NCBI RefSeq assembly: GCF_013240295.1 | Contig: NZ_JABETK010000002.1 | Coordinates: 434,001-498,000 of the forward strand | DNA length: 64,000 nucleotides | Reading direction: 5' to 3' | Source: Neoaquamicrobium sediminum | Lineage (GTDB): Bacteria > Pseudomonadota > Alphaproteobacteria > Rhizobiales > Rhizobiaceae | In this document: in pieces, positions 56,673-64,000 of the stretch | How positions within the stretch are numbered: the stretch's first letter is position 1 | Layout of the letters: each line of letters opens with the position of its first letter | Notes under the pieces: generated by a model | The model's input: only the letters and a program-made list of their open reading frames with translations | The model's database searches: none | Told to the model about the DNA's origin: nothing | Translations under genes and position numbers: made by a program

Positions 56673-57572
56673 TCAGGGGGCGTGGCGGACCGCCTGTGCG
56701 GCCCGGCGTCGCCGGCCTTGATGAAGCTGCCATAGCGAATGAGAGAGCAGGGCGGTAATCAGGATTGCCCCGCCGATAAGCGTCTGCGGCGTTGGCGTCT
56801 CCAGGAAGATCAGCCACACCCAGATCGGCGCCAGAACGGTTTCCAGCAGGTAGAACATCGCGACCTCCGGCCCGGAGATGTATTTCGGGCCGGTCGCCAG
56901 CAGGAAAAAGGCGATCGGCATCACCACCGCGCCGTTAAGGACGATCCACCCCGGCGCCTCGATCCTGTAGCCAACCTGCGCGACCATGGCGACGGCGACC
57001 AGCAGCGGCAGACTGACCGCGACCAGCGAGGTGAATCCCATGTCTTGCCCGGTTGCCCTCGTGATCGTGATGGCCGAGGCGATGCACAGCGACGAGCACA
57101 TCGCCAGCACATTGCCGAAAAGGCTGCCGGCGGAGATGCCGTCGCTGACGATGATGGCGACACCCACCAGCATGGCAGCCATGGCCGCCAGCGTCGCGGG
57201 ACGCGGCCGCTCCTTCAGGAAGAGCCATGAAAGCACCGCCGCGAAGACCGTGTTGAAGGCCAGCAGGAATACGAGATTGGCCGTCGGGATATGGTAGACG
57301 GCGCTCAGAAAGCAGATCGAGCCGATGCCGTAGCATGCGGCAACCGCCAGGCCGGCCTTGCCGGGCAAAAGCGCGGGCGCGCGCGGCGAAAGCGCCCGCC
57401 AGACCGCCCACACTATGGCGGTGACCGCCAGCGTGGTGGCGCAGCGCACCATCAGCACCGACCAGACGTCGCCGTTGGCGAGCTTGATGAGCGGAATGTC
57501 GACGGTCAGCGTCAGCCCGCCGATGGCGGTCAGCAGCAGACCCTTGGAATGGTCGGAAATGGGTGCGGACAT
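56673..57572 (-). CDS. DMT-superfamily (EamA) transporter
   Basis: 299 residues with ten predicted helices arranged as two EamA repeats (first half includes NLVFLLAFNTVFAAVLSWLFLKERP; second includes AMFYLLETVLAPIWVWLIFLE). Acts in the inner membrane as a metabolite exporter or importer; substrate unknown. Preceded by bpt, 65 bases upstream on the same strand, so possibly co-transcribed. Confidence 0.88.
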   Translation of the reverse strand: MSAPISDHSKGLLLTAIGGLTLTVDIPLIKLANGDVWSVLMVRCATTLAVTAIVWAVWRALSPRAPALLPGKAGLAVAACYGIGSICFLSAVYHIPTANLVFLLAFNTVFAAVLSWLFLKERPRPATLAAMAAMLVGVAIIVSDGISAGSLFGNVLAMCSSLCIASAITITRATGQDMGFTSLVAVSLPLLVAVAMVAQVGYRIEAPGWIVLNGAVVMPIAFFLLATGPKYISGPEVAMFYLLETVLAPIWVWLIFLETPTPQTLIGGAILITALLSHSLWQLHQGRRRRAAQAVRHAP

Positions 57573-57636
57573 GGAAACTGGCTCCGGCGGAACGCCGAGG
57601 AAGGCAACGGGCGAAAGGCGGAAGAACCGGATACCG

Positions 57637-58395
57637 TCAGACGGATTCGTGGTCGTAGCGTTCCCAGCCCTTGGGACCGAGATGCTCCTGCGGTCCGAAG
57701 CGTACCTTATAAGCCATCTTGCGGGACCCGTTGACCCAGTAACCGAGATAGACGTGGGGCAGCCCCGCCGCGCGCGCGCGCGCGATGTGATCGAGGATCA
57801 TGAAGGTGCCGAGCGAGCGATCCTCGAACTCAGGATTGAAGAACGAATAGACCATCGACAGCCCGTCGCCCATGCGATCGGTCAGCGCGACCGCGATGAG
57901 CTCGCCTTCGCCCCGGCCGGTGATGAAGGAGTCCGGGCCGCGCCTGCGATATTCGATGATCTTGGTATCAACATGTGTATCTTCGACCATCATCGCATAG
58001 TCGAGCACGGTCATGTCTGACATCCCGCCGCGGCGGTGACGCGCATCGAGATAGGTGCGGAAGAGGGAATATTGTTCGGTCGACGGCTCCGCGTCATGCT
58101 CCACGCCGATCAAGTCGGCATTGGTGGCCGCAACGCGCTTCATGCTGCGCGACGGCTTGAATTCGTCGACGAGGATGCGCACCGAAACACAGGCCCGGCA
58201 GGTTTCGCAGGCGGGGCGATAAGCGATGTTCTGCGAGCGGCGGAAGCCGCCCTGCGTCAGGAGGTCGTTGAGTTCGGCCGCGCGCTCGCCGACGAGATGC
58301 GTAAAAACCTTCCGCTCGAACTGTCCTTCGACATAAGGACAGGGCGAAGGCGCTGTCAGGAAGAACTGCGGCGATTGCGTCGGTTGGTGCTTCAT
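57637..58395 (-). CDS. bpt: Aspartate/glutamate leucyltransferase
   Basis: 252 residues of the ATE/Bpt family. [24 protein letters not shown] at the N-terminus, [15 protein letters not shown] near 60 (conserved cysteines), and [20 protein letters not shown] near the C-terminus. It transfers Leu to proteins that expose N-terminal Asp or Glu, marking them for ClpS/ClpAP. ATG at 58395. Confidence 0.95.
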   Translation of the reverse strand: MKHQPTQSPQFFLTAPSPCPYVEGQFERKVFTHLVGERAAELNDLLTQGGFRRSQNIAYRPACETCRACVSVRILVDEFKPSRSMKRVAATNADLIGVEHDAEPSTEQYSLFRTYLDARHRRGGMSDMTVLDYAMMVEDTHVDTKIIEYRRRGPDSFITGRGEGELIAVALTDRMGDGLSMVYSFFNPEFEDRSLGTFMILDHIARARAAGLPHVYLGYWVNGSRKMAYKVRFGPQEHLGPKGWERYDHESV

Positions 58396-58499
58396 GAGCC
58401 GTTGCTGCGATTCAGGTTTCTAGGCTTGTCACGCCCGCAGCAAACGTCAACTGTAAAATATTGAATATGACGTAACGCAAACCTTGGAGCACAAGGCGT

Positions 58500-58970
58500 T
58501 CAGCGGTCGTCGCGGGTCACCACCGTGCCGAGCAACAGATCGTGAACCGTGCGCTTGCGGTCCAGGAAGAGTGTCGCGAGCAGGATCAGGGGCGTCAGGA
58601 TGACGTTTCCGGCCCAGAACAGCACCGTGTGGACCACGGCGATCAGGCCGTCGACGGGACGACCGTCTAGCCGGTCTAGGCGGATGCCCATCATCTTCAT
58701 GCCGACCGTCGCCTGGTTGGCGCCGCCTAGCGTGTTCCACACGTAAAGCAGGGCAACTGCAGGACCGAGGATGGAAAAGAGCATCCATCCCAGCCCCAGC
58801 GTGAGGACGCCGAGGATCGCGACCAGGATGGCAAACGGGATCAGCAACAGCGCGATGATGCAGTAGTCGATGATGAAGGCGAATATGCGCCGTGTCCGCA
58901 CACCCTCATAGACACGCGTGTCTTCGAGGCGTGACGAGATGATCTCACCGTCGAGAACCCGTGTGTTCAT
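58500..58970 (-). CDS. RDD-family membrane protein
   Basis: 156 residues. The RDD domain starts with VRTRRIFAFIIDYCIIALLLIPF near residue 27 and has two to three further helices (LYVWNTLGGANQATVGMKMMG; VLFWAGNVILTPLILLATLF), ending KRTVHDLLLGTVV. Family members are linked to transport or ion homeostasis; the role is unknown here. ATG at 58970; the longer frame upstream runs into the vapB operator region. Confidence 0.87.
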   Translation of the reverse strand: MNTRVLDGEIISSRLEDTRVYEGVRTRRIFAFIIDYCIIALLLIPFAILVAILGVLTLGLGWMLFSILGPAVALLYVWNTLGGANQATVGMKMMGIRLDRLDGRPVDGLIAVVHTVLFWAGNVILTPLILLATLFLDRKRTVHDLLLGTVVTRDDR

Positions 58971-59065
58971 GATGCGCGCTGCTCCTTGTGCTTCGATTGA
59001 TTGCTGTCCGTTGCAGATGGGAATTGTGCTACCGAATTCAAGATGGCACTTCCCTTCCAGTCGTG

Positions 59066-59089
59066 TATCCGATGCTGTATATACGGATA
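59066..59089. promoter_or_regulatory. Candidate VapB operator
   Basis: TATCCG (59066-59071) and CGGATA (59084-59089), an inverted repeat around GTATATA, extended by outer GTATC/GATAC. It lies 28 bases before the vapB ATG, where VapBC autorepression would act. Confidence 0.6.
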
Positions 59090-59116
59090 GATACAAGTCG
59101 CTAGATAGAGTGTGAG

Positions 59117-59362
59117 ATGGCCTTTCATATCAGGAATTCTGAGACTGAGGCCTTGGCGCGGCGGCTCGCTGCCCTGAGGAAGGCGGGTTTGACAGAGGTG
59201 GTGCACGACGCGCTCCGCCACGAGCTCGATCGAGAACTGGGCAAACCGTCACTGGTCGAAAAGGGGCTTGCGTTCACCCGTGCTCTTCGGGCGAAGGGAA
59301 ACCCTGAACATGGCCTGCCGGCCGACAAGGCATTTATCGACAGCCTTTATGAGAAAGACTGA
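59117..59362 (+). CDS. vapB: VapB-type antitoxin
   Basis: 81 residues of the Rv0623/PSK type. The N-terminal part (MAFHIRNSETEALARRLAALRKAGLTEVV) forms the DNA-binding dimer and the C-terminal tail (FTRALRAKGNPEHGLPADKAFIDSLYEKD) would wrap the toxin. ATG at 59117. Overlaps vapC by one base (TGATG), so toxin synthesis is coupled to antitoxin. Confidence 0.9.
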   Translation: MAFHIRNSETEALARRLAALRKAGLTEVVHDALRHELDRELGKPSLVEKGLAFTRALRAKGNPEHGLPADKAFIDSLYEKD

Positions 59363-59757
59363 TGTTCATTGACGCTTCCGCGCTGACAGCGCTCCTCACC
59401 GACGAGGACGATGCGCGCGAGCTGCTGGCCCGCATGCAGGGGGCGACGACGCGCATCACTTCGCCGATGGCGGTGTGGGAGGCAGCCATCGCTGTCGCTC
59501 GCGAGCTCGACTTGAGTGTGAAGGAAGTCGCTTCTGCGCTGGAGGCGTATTTCGAAGAGATGGGAATCGAGGTCGTCGCCGTTCCGCCTTCGACCGCCAG
59601 AATTGCGATCGACGCCTATGAACGTTACGGCAAGGGACGGCACCCAGCGCGACTGAACTTCGGCGACTGCTTTGCCTATGCCTGTGCGAGGCATTTCGGC
59701 ATGCCTTTGATGTTCAAGGGTGCGGATTTCCCCCTGACGGACATCGAAGCGGCCTAG
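59362..59757 (+). CDS. vapC: VapC-type PIN-domain ribonuclease toxin
   Basis: 131 residues. The four PIN acidic residues are present: D4 (MFIDASAL), E40 (AVWEAAI), D102 (NFGDCFAY) and D122 (FKGADFP). Mg-dependent RNase that usually cuts tRNA or rRNA when not held by VapB. Intact, so probably a functional type II module. Converges with hemB, stop codons three bases apart. Confidence 0.92.
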   Translation: MFIDASALTALLTDEDDARELLARMQGATTRITSPMAVWEAAIAVARELDLSVKEVASALEAYFEEMGIEVVAVPPSTARIAIDAYERYGKGRHPARLNFGDCFAYACARHFGMPLMFKGADFPLTDIEAA

Positions 59758-59760
59758 GTA

Positions 59761-60786
59761 CTATCCCTTCAGCAACTCCGCCACGCGCGGCGCGAAATAG
59801 GTCAGGATGCCGTCGCAGCCGGCCCTCTTGAAGGCCAGCAGGCTTTCCAGCATCGCCCTTTCGCCGTCGAGCCAGCCATTGGCGCTTGCGGCCTCGATCA
59901 TCGCGTATTCGCCGGACACCTGATAGGCGAAGGTCGGCATCTGGAACTCGTCCTTTAGCCGCCGCACGATGTCGAGATAGGGCAGGCCGGGCTTGACCAT
60001 GATCATGTCCGCACCCTCGGCGATGTCCTGCTCGGTCTCGCGTACTGCCTCGTCGGAATTGGCGTGGTCCAGATAATAGGTCTTCTTGTCCCCCTTCAGC
60101 AGGCCCTGCGTGCCGATCGCCTCGCGATAGGGGCCGTAGAATGCGGAAGCGAACTTCGTCGCATAGGACATGATCGCCACATCCTGAAAGCCCGCCGCAT
60201 CCAGCGCATCGCGGATCGCGCCGATGCGTCCGTCCATCATGTCGGATGGCGCGATGATGTCCGAGCCGGCGGCCGCCTGAAGCACCGCGGCAGCCGCGAC
60301 CTGATCGACGGTCTCGTCGTTGACGATGATGCCGTTGTCGAGAACGCCGTCATGGCCATGGCTGGTGAAGGGGTCGAGCGCGGCGTCGGTGATGATGCCG
60401 ATTTCCGGCACTGCGGCCTTGATCGCCCGTGTGGCGCGGTTGATGAGATTGTCAGGGTTCAGAATCTCGGAGCCGGTGCGGTCGCGCAGCGCGAGATCCA
60501 CATTGGGGAAGGTGGCGAGCGCCGGAATGCCAAGCTTCGCCGCCCGTTCGGCTTCCTTCACTGCCAGATCGACTGATAGGCGGAACACACCCGGCATGGC
60601 CGCGACTTCCTCGCGGCGGTTTTCGCCATCGACCAGGAAGATCGGCCAGATCAGGTCGTTCACCGTCAGGTGGTTTTCCTGAACCAGCCTGCGCGACCAA
60701 TCTGCCTTGCGCATGCGGCGCAACCTGCGTGATCCGGTGATCTCGTCGACGCTGCGCGACGGCTTCAGGCGGGCAGGGCTGTTCAT
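59761..60786 (-). CDS. hemB: Delta-aminolevulinic acid dehydratase (porphobilinogen synthase)
   Basis: 341 residues. Schiff-base lysines lie in SYATKFASAFYGPY near 209 and MIMVKPGLPYLD near 263. The segment that is Cys-rich in zinc enzymes reads DPFTSHGHDG, so this is the Mg/K-dependent type usual in Alphaproteobacteria. Condenses two ALA to porphobilinogen for heme and cobalamin. ATG at 60786 (MNSPARLKPSRSVDEITG); the upstream alternative adds 20 unrelated residues. Confidence 0.96.
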   Translation of the reverse strand: MNSPARLKPSRSVDEITGSRRLRRMRKADWSRRLVQENHLTVNDLIWPIFLVDGENRREEVAAMPGVFRLSVDLAVKEAERAAKLGIPALATFPNVDLALRDRTGSEILNPDNLINRATRAIKAAVPEIGIITDAALDPFTSHGHDGVLDNGIIVNDETVDQVAAAAVLQAAAGSDIIAPSDMMDGRIGAIRDALDAAGFQDVAIMSYATKFASAFYGPYREAIGTQGLLKGDKKTYYLDHANSDEAVRETEQDIAEGADMIMVKPGLPYLDIVRRLKDEFQMPTFAYQVSGEYAMIEAASANGWLDGERAMLESLLAFKRAGCDGILTYFAPRVAELLKG

Positions 60787-60878
60787 GGCATTCACTCCGG
60801 TTCGCCGGCTTCTATCACGGTCAGGGCGAGCGAACAAAGCATGCAATGGCAGGCCAAAATGCCGCTGGACAGTAATTT

Positions 60879-60908
60879 TAGAATGTGTATTTTAAAATGA
60901 GAATTCTA
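60879..60908. promoter_or_regulatory. Candidate TetR operator before tetR-ridA
   Basis: TAGAAT (60879-60884) and ATTCTA (60903-60908) flank a perfect ATTTTAAAAT palindrome (60889-60898). An AT-rich, nested symmetry 14 bases before the tetR ATG, fitting autorepression. Confidence 0.6.
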
Positions 60909-60921
60909 ATTAGAGAGTCAG

Positions 60922-61530
60922 ATGGGACGCAACCGCTCTTTCGATGAGACCCAAGTGCTGGAAAGCGCGATGCACGCCTTTCGCCGCCACGGTTACGCCG
61001 GCATCTCGATCAAGCAGTTGGAGGAAGCGACGGGTCTCAGTTCCGGCAGCCTCTACAACGCCTATGGCGACAAGGAGGGGTTGTTCCGCGCCGCGATGGC
61101 GTTTTACGTCGACGGTTATGTAGCTGGCCGCATCGAGGCGCATGCGGGGCCAGTGGCGACGCTCGAAGACCTTGAGCAACTGTTCCTCACCTTGTTCAGG
61201 GAGCCCATGACCGACGGCAATGGCTGCCTGGTCGTCAATTCCACGATGGAGTTTGGAACGCAGGGTTCCCCGGCCGAGGAGGCCATGGCGCGGTCGTTCG
61301 ATCTGGTGACCGCAGGCATTCACGGGGTGCTGCGGCGCGAGATCGAGCCGGAGCGCTCCGCCGCCGAAGCCGACAAGCTGCTTCTTCTCTACCACGGCAT
61401 CCTCGTCTTCTCCCGGGCAGGGCGGTTCGACGAAGGCTTCGAGGATGCGGTTCGATCACAGTTCGACATCCTGCGACAATCGCGAGACCGCTTCCGGTCC
61501 CGCCAGCAGACAACCCAGAAGGAGGAATGA
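60922..61530 (+). CDS. TetR-family regulator
   Basis: 202 residues. HTH near residues 10-55 (ESAMHAFRRHGYAGISIKQLEEATGLSSGSLYNAYGDKEGLFRAAMAFY), then a helical ligand domain with a TetR_C-type segment (DGNGCLVVNSTMEFG). ATG at 60922. The ridA start follows four bases after the stop, so the two form an operon, and the operator upstream suggests self-control. Confidence 0.9.
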   Translation: MGRNRSFDETQVLESAMHAFRRHGYAGISIKQLEEATGLSSGSLYNAYGDKEGLFRAAMAFYVDGYVAGRIEAHAGPVATLEDLEQLFLTLFREPMTDGNGCLVVNSTMEFGTQGSPAEEAMARSFDLVTAGIHGVLRREIEPERSAAEADKLLLLYHGILVFSRAGRFDEGFEDAVRSQFDILRQSRDRFRSRQQTTQKEE

Positions 61531-61533
61531 GAT

Positions 61534-61914
61534 ATGACCAGGAAGTTCAACCCGGAAGGAATGACCCCGCCGCCTTTCTACAGCCACGGCGTTGAAGTGC
61601 AGGCCGGTGCGCGCATGGTATTCGTCTCCGGGCAGGTCGGTGTCCGGCGCGACGGGACGGTTGCCGAGGACATCGGGGCGCAGGCCGCCGTCGCGATCGA
61701 AAACCTCACCGCCGTGCTTGCCGCTGCCGGCATGACGCCCGCCGACATCGTGAAGTCCACGATCTACCTTACCGACGAGGCCAATTTCGAGGGGTTCACC
61801 GCCGCTGCGGCTCCGCTGCTCGTTCAGCCGCCGGCAGCGACTACGCTCGTCTATGTGAAGGCGCTGGCTTCGCCGTCGTTGTTGGTGGAGATCGAAGCCG
61901 TCGCGGCGAAGTAG
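61534..61914 (+). CDS. RidA/YjgF-family deaminase
   Basis: 126 residues (YSHGVEVQAGARMVFVSGQVGV; IENLTAVLAAAGMTPADIVKSTIYLTD; ATTLVYVKALASPSLLVEIEAVA). The canonical substrate-binding Arg of RidA (R105 in an R-x-A/V context) reads Lys here (TTLVYVKAL). It may therefore belong to a Rid subfamily other than classical RidA, which hydrolyses 2-aminoacrylate. GGAG lies just upstream of the ATG. Confidence 0.87.
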   Translation: MTRKFNPEGMTPPPFYSHGVEVQAGARMVFVSGQVGVRRDGTVAEDIGAQAAVAIENLTAVLAAAGMTPADIVKSTIYLTDEANFEGFTAAAAPLLVQPPAATTLVYVKALASPSLLVEIEAVAAK

Positions 61915-62070
61915 GAAGTGCTCGATCCTGCCGTGCTGTGATTCCGTGTGCAAGGCGGCGCCGTTCAGTGGCTACGCTTTGCCCCGATCACCATCGCGGA
62001 TGTCTTTGCCCAACCGCGCGGCAAAAACTATGCTTAACGAATCGCAACGATCCGGGAGCAGTCATCCGCA

Positions 62071-62490
62071 ATGCAGCAGGTCTTTGAACGCGCGCCCCTG
62101 CACGCGACCACGCTGGAACTCATCTGGCAGTGGTTCCACAGGATCGTCGCCGTCTACTGCCTGCTGTTCGGGGTTCTCTACTGGGTGCGGCTGGTGGGTA
62201 TATATGAAGGCGCCAACTGGCGCTTCGATCTGATGCCGGTTCACTGGCAGGTGGTTTCGGTGACGCTTGCGGTCTTGTTTCCGTTTGCCGCGAGCGGCCT
62301 CTGGATGCTGGCCTCCTGGGGCTTCGTCATCTGGTTCATCTGCGCGGTGATCGAGACGACGATGTATGCGGGCTTTCCCGATCTTTACGGCTGGCGCATC
62401 GAGGTGATCGTGTCCCATGCGCTCGTCGCCCTCATCTATGCCGCCTTCAGATTGGTCTTCTATATCCGCTCGCGCAAACAGGAGGATTAA
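62071..62490 (+). CDS. DUF6163 membrane protein
   Basis: 139 residues with four hydrophobic helices (IVAVYCLLFGVLYWVRLVG; VVSVTLAVLFPFAASGLWMLA; GFVIWFICAVIETTMYAG; IVSHALVALIYAAFRLVFYI). Conserved next to ldtR in Hyphomicrobiales; function unknown, but the linkage suggests a cell-envelope role. The preceding gap 61915-62070 shows nothing clear. Confidence 0.8.
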   Translation: MQQVFERAPLHATTLELIWQWFHRIVAVYCLLFGVLYWVRLVGIYEGANWRFDLMPVHWQVVSVTLAVLFPFAASGLWMLASWGFVIWFICAVIETTMYAGFPDLYGWRIEVIVSHALVALIYAAFRLVFYIRSRKQED

Positions 62491-62637
62491 CCATTTTTAG
62501 GCCTCTTTGCAGCTCGGCCCCTGGTAAGCCCTTGTTAAGCCTGCGGTTTAAGTCGAATTTTATAGGCATTCGATAAGGTCGGGCCAAGGTGAGAACAAAA
62601 AACAAAATCACCGGGCGTCAAAACGAGAGGCTAGACC

Positions 62638-63150
62638 ATGATGACTTCGCGCCAGGCGGCGAAGCCCGCTGAAAACAACGATCGCTATGACTCGATCCGT
62701 TCGCTTTATCTTGAATCGCTTCAGCTCGTCGAGCGGCTGCACCGCCGGTTGCTTGATGTGATCAAGGATGAATTTGACCGTGCGGGTCGCAGCGACATCA
62801 ATTCCATCCAGGCACTGCTGCTCTTCAATATCGGTTCGGCTGAGCTGACCGCCGGCGAGCTGCGTTCGCGGGGCTACTATCTCGGCTCGAACGTGTCCTA
62901 CAACCTCAAGAAGCTGGTCGATCTGGGCTTTATCAACCACCAGCGTTCGCGTGTCGACCGCCGCTCGGTGCGGGTGAGCCTCACGCCGAAGGGGCAGGAG
63001 GTCGCCGAGGTCGTCGCACGCCTCTATGACCGTCACGTCGGTTCGATCGAGCAGGTCGGTGGCATCAATTCGGAAGAGTTCCAGCAGATGAACCGCGCCC
63101 TGCAGCGCCTGGACCGCTTCTGGAATGACACCATCGCCTACCGCATGTAG
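62638..63150 (+). CDS. ldtR: LdtR, MarR-family regulator of L,D-transpeptidase
   Basis: 170 residues, winged helix of the MarR fold (DINSIQALLLFNIGSAELTAGELRSRGYYLGSNVSYNLKKLVDLGFINHQRSRVDRRSVRVSLTPKG, about 55-120). Matches LdtR of Liberibacter and Sinorhizobium in order and context: DUF6163 upstream, L,D-transpeptidase downstream. Known to link osmotic tolerance and cell-wall cross-linking. ATG at 62638 with GAGAGG seven bases upstream. Confidence 0.9.
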   Translation: MMTSRQAAKPAENNDRYDSIRSLYLESLQLVERLHRRLLDVIKDEFDRAGRSDINSIQALLLFNIGSAELTAGELRSRGYYLGSNVSYNLKKLVDLGFINHQRSRVDRRSVRVSLTPKGQEVAEVVARLYDRHVGSIEQVGGINSEEFQQMNRALQRLDRFWNDTIAYRM

Positions 63151-63191
63151 GACCCACTCTCCGTATCGGGCCACCGGGGTCCGATTCTATC

Positions 63192-63230
63192 CGAACCGCA
63201 AGCGGCCCGCCGCTTGCGGTTCGCCGTTTT
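63192..63230 (+). terminator. Rho-independent terminator after ldtR
   Basis: A 14-bp perfect stem (CGAACCGCAAGCGG at 63192-63205 with 63210-63223), a four-base loop, then CCGTTTT. Separates ldtR from the transpeptidase gene. Confidence 0.88.
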
Positions 63231-63343
63231 CAGAGTTCCGCGGCGCTGCGCCGCACCTTGGTCACGATCCTGCCATAAAGGAATGAAACCCAAACGGATA
63301 ACTTCCGTTAAGGAGTGTGGCAGCCGGGCGGGTTTGGCGATTC

Positions 63344-63353
63344 TTAACGTTAA
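63344..63353. promoter_or_regulatory. Candidate LdtR site before the L,D-transpeptidase gene
   Basis: A perfect 10-bp palindrome TTAACGTTAA, 66 bases before the transpeptidase start, in an AT-rich patch. A related AACTTCCGTTAAGG lies at about 63300-63313. Assigned to LdtR by position only. Confidence 0.45.
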
Positions 63354-63418
63354 CCGCTCACTATGCCGGATGAAGTCGCGACTTTTCGCGGCAGACGAGA
63401 ACAATGTCGGGAAAATCC

Positions 63419-64000
63419 ATGAAGACATCTCGCCGTATCTTCCTTGCCGGTGCGGGTGCGACAGCAGCCAGCGCCTTGTCTGGAAGCGCGTTCGCGCAAA
63501 GCGCCATCGATGACATCCTCGCGTCAACCCAGCGCGGCAACTGGGACGACCAGTTCGACGCGCGCGCCACGACGCAGCCGGGCACCGTGGTCTCGACGAC
63601 GCCGGTGTTCAGCCCATTCACCGTTGCCTATATCGAGCAGACGCTCGGCCAGTATCGCGACATCGTCTCGCGCGGCGGCTGGCCGATGGTGCCGGACACC
63701 AAGGCCCTCAAGGTCGGCGTTGTCGACCCCGACGTGCAGGTGCTGCGCCGCCGCCTGATGATCTCGGGTGACCTTTCGGAACAGGCGGGCATCTCGTCTT
63801 CATTCGACACCTACGTTGACGCCGCGCTCAAACGCTTCCAGATCCGCCACGGCATTCCCGCCGACGGAGCCACCGGCCGCTTCACCTATGGCGCCATGAA
63901 CGTTTCCGCGCAGGTGCGGCTCGGCCAGCTCGAGACCAATCTCGTGCGTCTGCGCTCGATGTCCGGTTTCCTCGGCGATCGTTACGTGATGGTGAACATT
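63419..64000 (+). CDS. L,D-transpeptidase, N-terminal part (runs off right edge)
   Basis: 194 residues visible. Twin-arginine signal peptide (MKTSRRIFLAGAGATAASALSGSAFAQ), then a region typical of periplasmic L,D-transpeptidases with a peptidoglycan-binding-like module (LKVGVVDPDVQVLRRRLMISGDL; FDTYVDAALKRFQIRHGIPADGATGRFTYGAMNV). The catalytic YkuD domain would lie beyond the window. Makes 3-3 cross-links in peptidoglycan. An in-frame ATG at 63404 is the alternative start. The neighbour ldtR is the known regulator of such a gene. Confidence 0.88.
   Translation, partial: MKTSRRIFLAGAGATAASALSGSAFAQSAIDDILASTQRGNWDDQFDARATTQPGTVVSTTPVFSPFTVAYIEQTLGQYRDIVSRGGWPMVPDTKALKVGVVDPDVQVLRRRLMISGDLSEQAGISSSFDTYVDAALKRFQIRHGIPADGATGRFTYGAMNVSAQVRLGQLETNLVRLRSMSGFLGDRYVMVNI

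Noticed and set aside
1..64000. CRISPR arrays, rRNA operons, tRNA genes, prophage structural genes
   Set aside because: No regularly spaced repeats, no tRNA-like cloverleaf with a CCA-type end and no phage proteins were found on reading both strands. A dedicated tRNA search was not possible.

Overview
The window is GC-rich (roughly 63-65 %), gene-dense chromosomal DNA from an alphaproteobacterium. The best fit is Hyphomicrobiales/Rhizobiales, probably a Phyllobacteriaceae-type relative of Mesorhizobium. This rests on a DUF6163-ldtR-L,D-transpeptidase block, DUF1194, DUF3008, DUF2000 and Atu4866-type proteins, two sequences matching the alphaproteobacterial general-stress sigma (EcfG) promoter consensus, Bpt, and three families of palindromic intergenic repeats of the kind that litter rhizobial genomes. 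No rRNA, tRNA or CRISPR array was seen.

Layout. 1-5.4 kb: tamB (runs off the left edge) and tamA, for outer-membrane protein assembly. 5.6-13.7 kb: a DUF3008 stress gene, then a peptide-uptake locus. That locus has a dppBCDF-like ABC transporter plus a GAF protein on the minus strand, diverging from an XRE-cupin regulator, a family 5 binding protein and an M24 Xaa-Pro-type dipeptidase. 14-15.1 kb: a PPi-type phosphofructokinase. 15.6-21.9 kb: an operon of two paralogous FAD/GcvT oxidoreductases (dimethylglycine/sarcosine dehydrogenase type) around an aminotransferase. 22-27.2 kb: a nitroreductase and a patch of small regulators (two AraC, one TetR with an SDR target) and conserved small proteins. 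27.2-29.4 kb: an AT-richer insert holding a HEPN-like gene split by an IS3-family element, bounded by a 37-bp direct repeat of the SDR 3' end. 29.4-34.8 kb: heterotetrameric sarcosine oxidase soxBDAG. 34.9-40.5 kb: an MscS channel and a third FAD/GcvT oxidoreductase. 40.6-49.6 kb: DUF1194, aspS, an AT-rich orphan without a start codon, a ParD-like/map pair, pcp, a secreted protein and parC. 49.7-54.4 kb: a small EcfG-type gene, an HWE histidine kinase with a receiver, and msrPQ. 54.5-64 kb: DUF3592, a HerA-like ATPase, a DMT exporter, bpt, an RDD protein, vapBC, hemB, tetR-ridA, DUF6163, ldtR and the start of an L,D-transpeptidase.

Metabolic theme: four flavoenzyme systems for N-methylated glycine derivatives or similar amines (three FAD/GcvT fusions plus SoxBDAG) lie within about 25 kb. 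They sit near a dipeptide import and hydrolysis system, which suggests methylated-amine and peptide scavenging.

Caution: eleven otherwise intact genes contain twelve one-base frameshifts, mostly a missing G or C in or beside a short GC run. This pattern looks like indel errors in the assembly. I annotate each such gene at its full span and give the break point, rather than calling it a pseudogene. Palindromic repeats lie inside several operons, between dppC and dppB, between soxD and soxB, and between the aminotransferase and a FAD/GcvT gene.
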